5,083 nucleotides of DNA from Acidobacteriota bacterium (GTDB lineage: Bacteria; Acidobacteriota; Blastocatellia; Pyrinomonadales; Pyrinomonadaceae): NCBI GenBank assembly GCA_013696385.1, contig JACCYR010000175.1, forward strand, positions 1 through 5,083. The letters run 5' to 3'. Made by a program: the position numbers and the translations under genes. This document shows positions 4,002-5,083 of the stretch, piece after piece; the first letter of the stretch is position 1, and each line of letters begins with the position of its first letter. Under the pieces are notes generated by a model, which did not search any database, had not been told where the DNA came from, and saw nothing but the letters and a program-made list of their open reading frames with translations.

Positions 4002-5083
4002 ATGGCACAATATGAAAACGTGGTCGCGGTAATTTTGGGCGGTGGAGCAGGCTCGCGCCTTTTTCCATTGACAAAGGAGCGGGCAAAACCCGCCGTTCCG
4101 CTCGGTGGAAAATATCGGCTGGTCGACGTGCCAATTTCCAACTGCATCAATTCAAACATTATGCAGATTTTTATTCTGACACAGTTTAATTCCGCGTCTT
4201 TGAACCGTCATATCTCGCGCACTTACCGCTTTTCAAGTTTTTCAACCGGCTTTGTCGAAATTCTCGCCGCCGAACAACGTCTCGATTCGCCGCAGTGGTT
4301 TCAAGGCACGGCGGATGCTGTGCGCCAGATGATCCCGCACATCCACGATTGGCGCGTCAATACGGTTTTGATTCTTTCGGGCGACCATCTTTATCGCATG
4401 GATTACCGAAAATTCTTGGCGCGGCACGTCGAAACCAACGCCGACCTGACAATTTCCGTCGTTCCTTCGCGCCGCGAAGACGCAGCCGGTTTCGGCTTGC
4501 TCAAAACCGATCAAGACGAACGCATTATCGAATTTAAGGAAAAGCCGCAAGGTGATGCTCTGGAATCAATGTGTGTTGACACGACTCGTTTTGGGTTGAC
4601 TGACGAAGAATCCGAAAAGCGTCCATTTCTGGCTTCGATGGGTATTTATGTTTTTAATTACCAACGCCTTGTCGAATTGCTCAACGAAGACGAAGCGCGT
4701 TTGGACTTCGGCGGCGAATTAATTCCCTCGGCAATTGAAAAGCTGAACGTGCAGGCGCATCTTTTCCAAGGTTATTGGGAAGATATCGGAACAATTCGTT
4801 CATTTTACAAAGCCAATCTTGATTTGGCATCGCCGTTGCCGAAGTTCGATTTCTTTAACACCGACGCGCCGATTTACACGCGCAGCCGTTATCTGCCACC
4901 GTCGAAACTCCACGATTGTGATATCAGCAACACGATGGTCAGCGAAGGTTGTATTATGAACGGCGTTTATGCCAGAAATTCGATTATCGGTTTGCGAAGC
5001 CGAATTGACGACGGGGTCAAAATCGAAAATTCAATCATTATGGGCGCGGATTTTTACGAATCGTTTGAAGAGATAACAGCCAA
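4002..5083 (+). CDS. glgC: Glucose-1-phosphate adenylyltransferase (ADP-glucose pyrophosphorylase), cut by window edge
   Basis: I translated 360 codons plus two bases with no stop before the right edge; the family is usually about 420-430 residues, so most of the gene is here. The enzyme makes ADP-glucose and pyrophosphate from ATP and glucose 1-phosphate, the committed step of bacterial glycogen synthesis in the cytoplasm. Motifs: nucleotide-binding loop LGGGAGSRLFPLTKERAKPA at 12-31, GGKYRLVDVPISNC at 35-48, WFQGTADAVRQ at 99-109, catalytic SGDHLYRMDY at 126-135 (D128), FGLLK at 164-168, the sugar-phosphate site FKEKP at 178-182 (K181), ASMGIYVF at 211-218 and GYWEDIGTI at 257-265. A left-handed beta-helix domain starts near 290. 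The wording of several motifs is closer to cyanobacterial/plant enzymes than to E. coli GlgC. The ATG at 4002 is the only ATG after an in-frame TGA at 3969; no clear Shine-Dalgarno precedes it. It diverges from the B12 operon. Confidence 0.96.
   Translation, partial: MAQYENVVAVILGGGAGSRLFPLTKERAKPAVPLGGKYRLVDVPISNCINSNIMQIFILTQFNSASLNRHISRTYRFSSFSTGFVEILAAEQRLDSPQWFQGTADAVRQMIPHIHDWRVNTVLILSGDHLYRMDYRKFLARHVETNADLTISVVPSRREDAAGFGLLKTDQDERIIEFKEKPQGDALESMCVDTTRFGLTDEESEKRPFLASMGIYVFNYQRLVELLNEDEARLDFGGELIPSAIEKLNVQAHLFQGYWEDIGTIRSFYKANLDLASPLPKFDFFNTDAPIYTRSRYLPPSKLHDCDISNTMVSEGCIMNGVYARNSIIGLRSRIDDGVKIENSIIMGADFYESFEEITA

Noticed and set aside
3982..4004. An earlier ATG (3982) as the glgC start
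   Set aside because: It is out of frame with glgC and soon reaches a stop; an in-frame TGA at 3969 also limits upstream extension.
4242..4550. A 102-codon minus-strand ORF within glgC
   Set aside because: It lies opposite the catalytic region of glgC, whose family motifs fully explain this sequence.

Overview
The window looks like a chromosomal segment from a Gram-negative (diderm) bacterium. It holds a cobalamin (vitamin B12) uptake locus on the minus strand and, divergently, the first 360 codons of a glycogen-synthesis gene on the plus strand. A TonB-dependent receptor with a carboxypeptidase-regulatory-like domain, a cyanobacterial/plant-style GlgC and moderate GC content with many short tandem repeats would fit Acidobacteriota (Blastocatellia-like). 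That placement is inference; no taxonomic marker is present.

Minus-strand layout, in order of transcription: a good sigma-70 promoter (3883-3911) whose start lies on an inverted repeat (3849-3878); a first cobalamin riboswitch (aptamer 3635-3834, P13 hairpin 3608-3626); btuF, periplasmic binding protein (3520-2543); btuC, permease (2546-1575, overlapping btuF by 4 nt); a 91-nt gap filled by a degenerate inverted repeat; btuD, ATPase (1483-707); a second cobalamin riboswitch (aptamer 513-668, P13 hairpin 483-501) that ends against the Shine-Dalgarno; and a TonB-dependent receptor, probably BtuB, that runs off the left edge (471-1). Together these would form a full B12 import route: the outer-membrane receptor takes up corrinoid using TonB energy, BtuF binds it in the periplasm and BtuCD pumps it inward with ATP. 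Both the ABC operon and the receptor would be switched off when cobalamin is plentiful.

Plus strand: glgC (4002 to the right edge) makes ADP-glucose for glycogen. It has no evident functional link with B12 uptake.

The most unusual feature is a set of short tandem repeats, each of a different sequence, placed at junctions of the B12 locus. Both riboswitches carry, at the same place between the conserved core and the B12 box, a 30-32 bp nearly perfect hairpin made of about four heptamers per arm. One is built from CAGTTAT units and the other from unrelated ATTTTAG units. A third heptamer family (TTTGAGA) spans the btuF/btuC overlap and codes for the BtuC N-terminus. A GTGAAAA-type inverted repeat fills the btuC-btuD gap. 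An octamer repeat (CGCAAAGR) codes for part of the BtuF leader. This suggests repeat elements that settle at tolerated positions, including the peripheral stem of a riboswitch.
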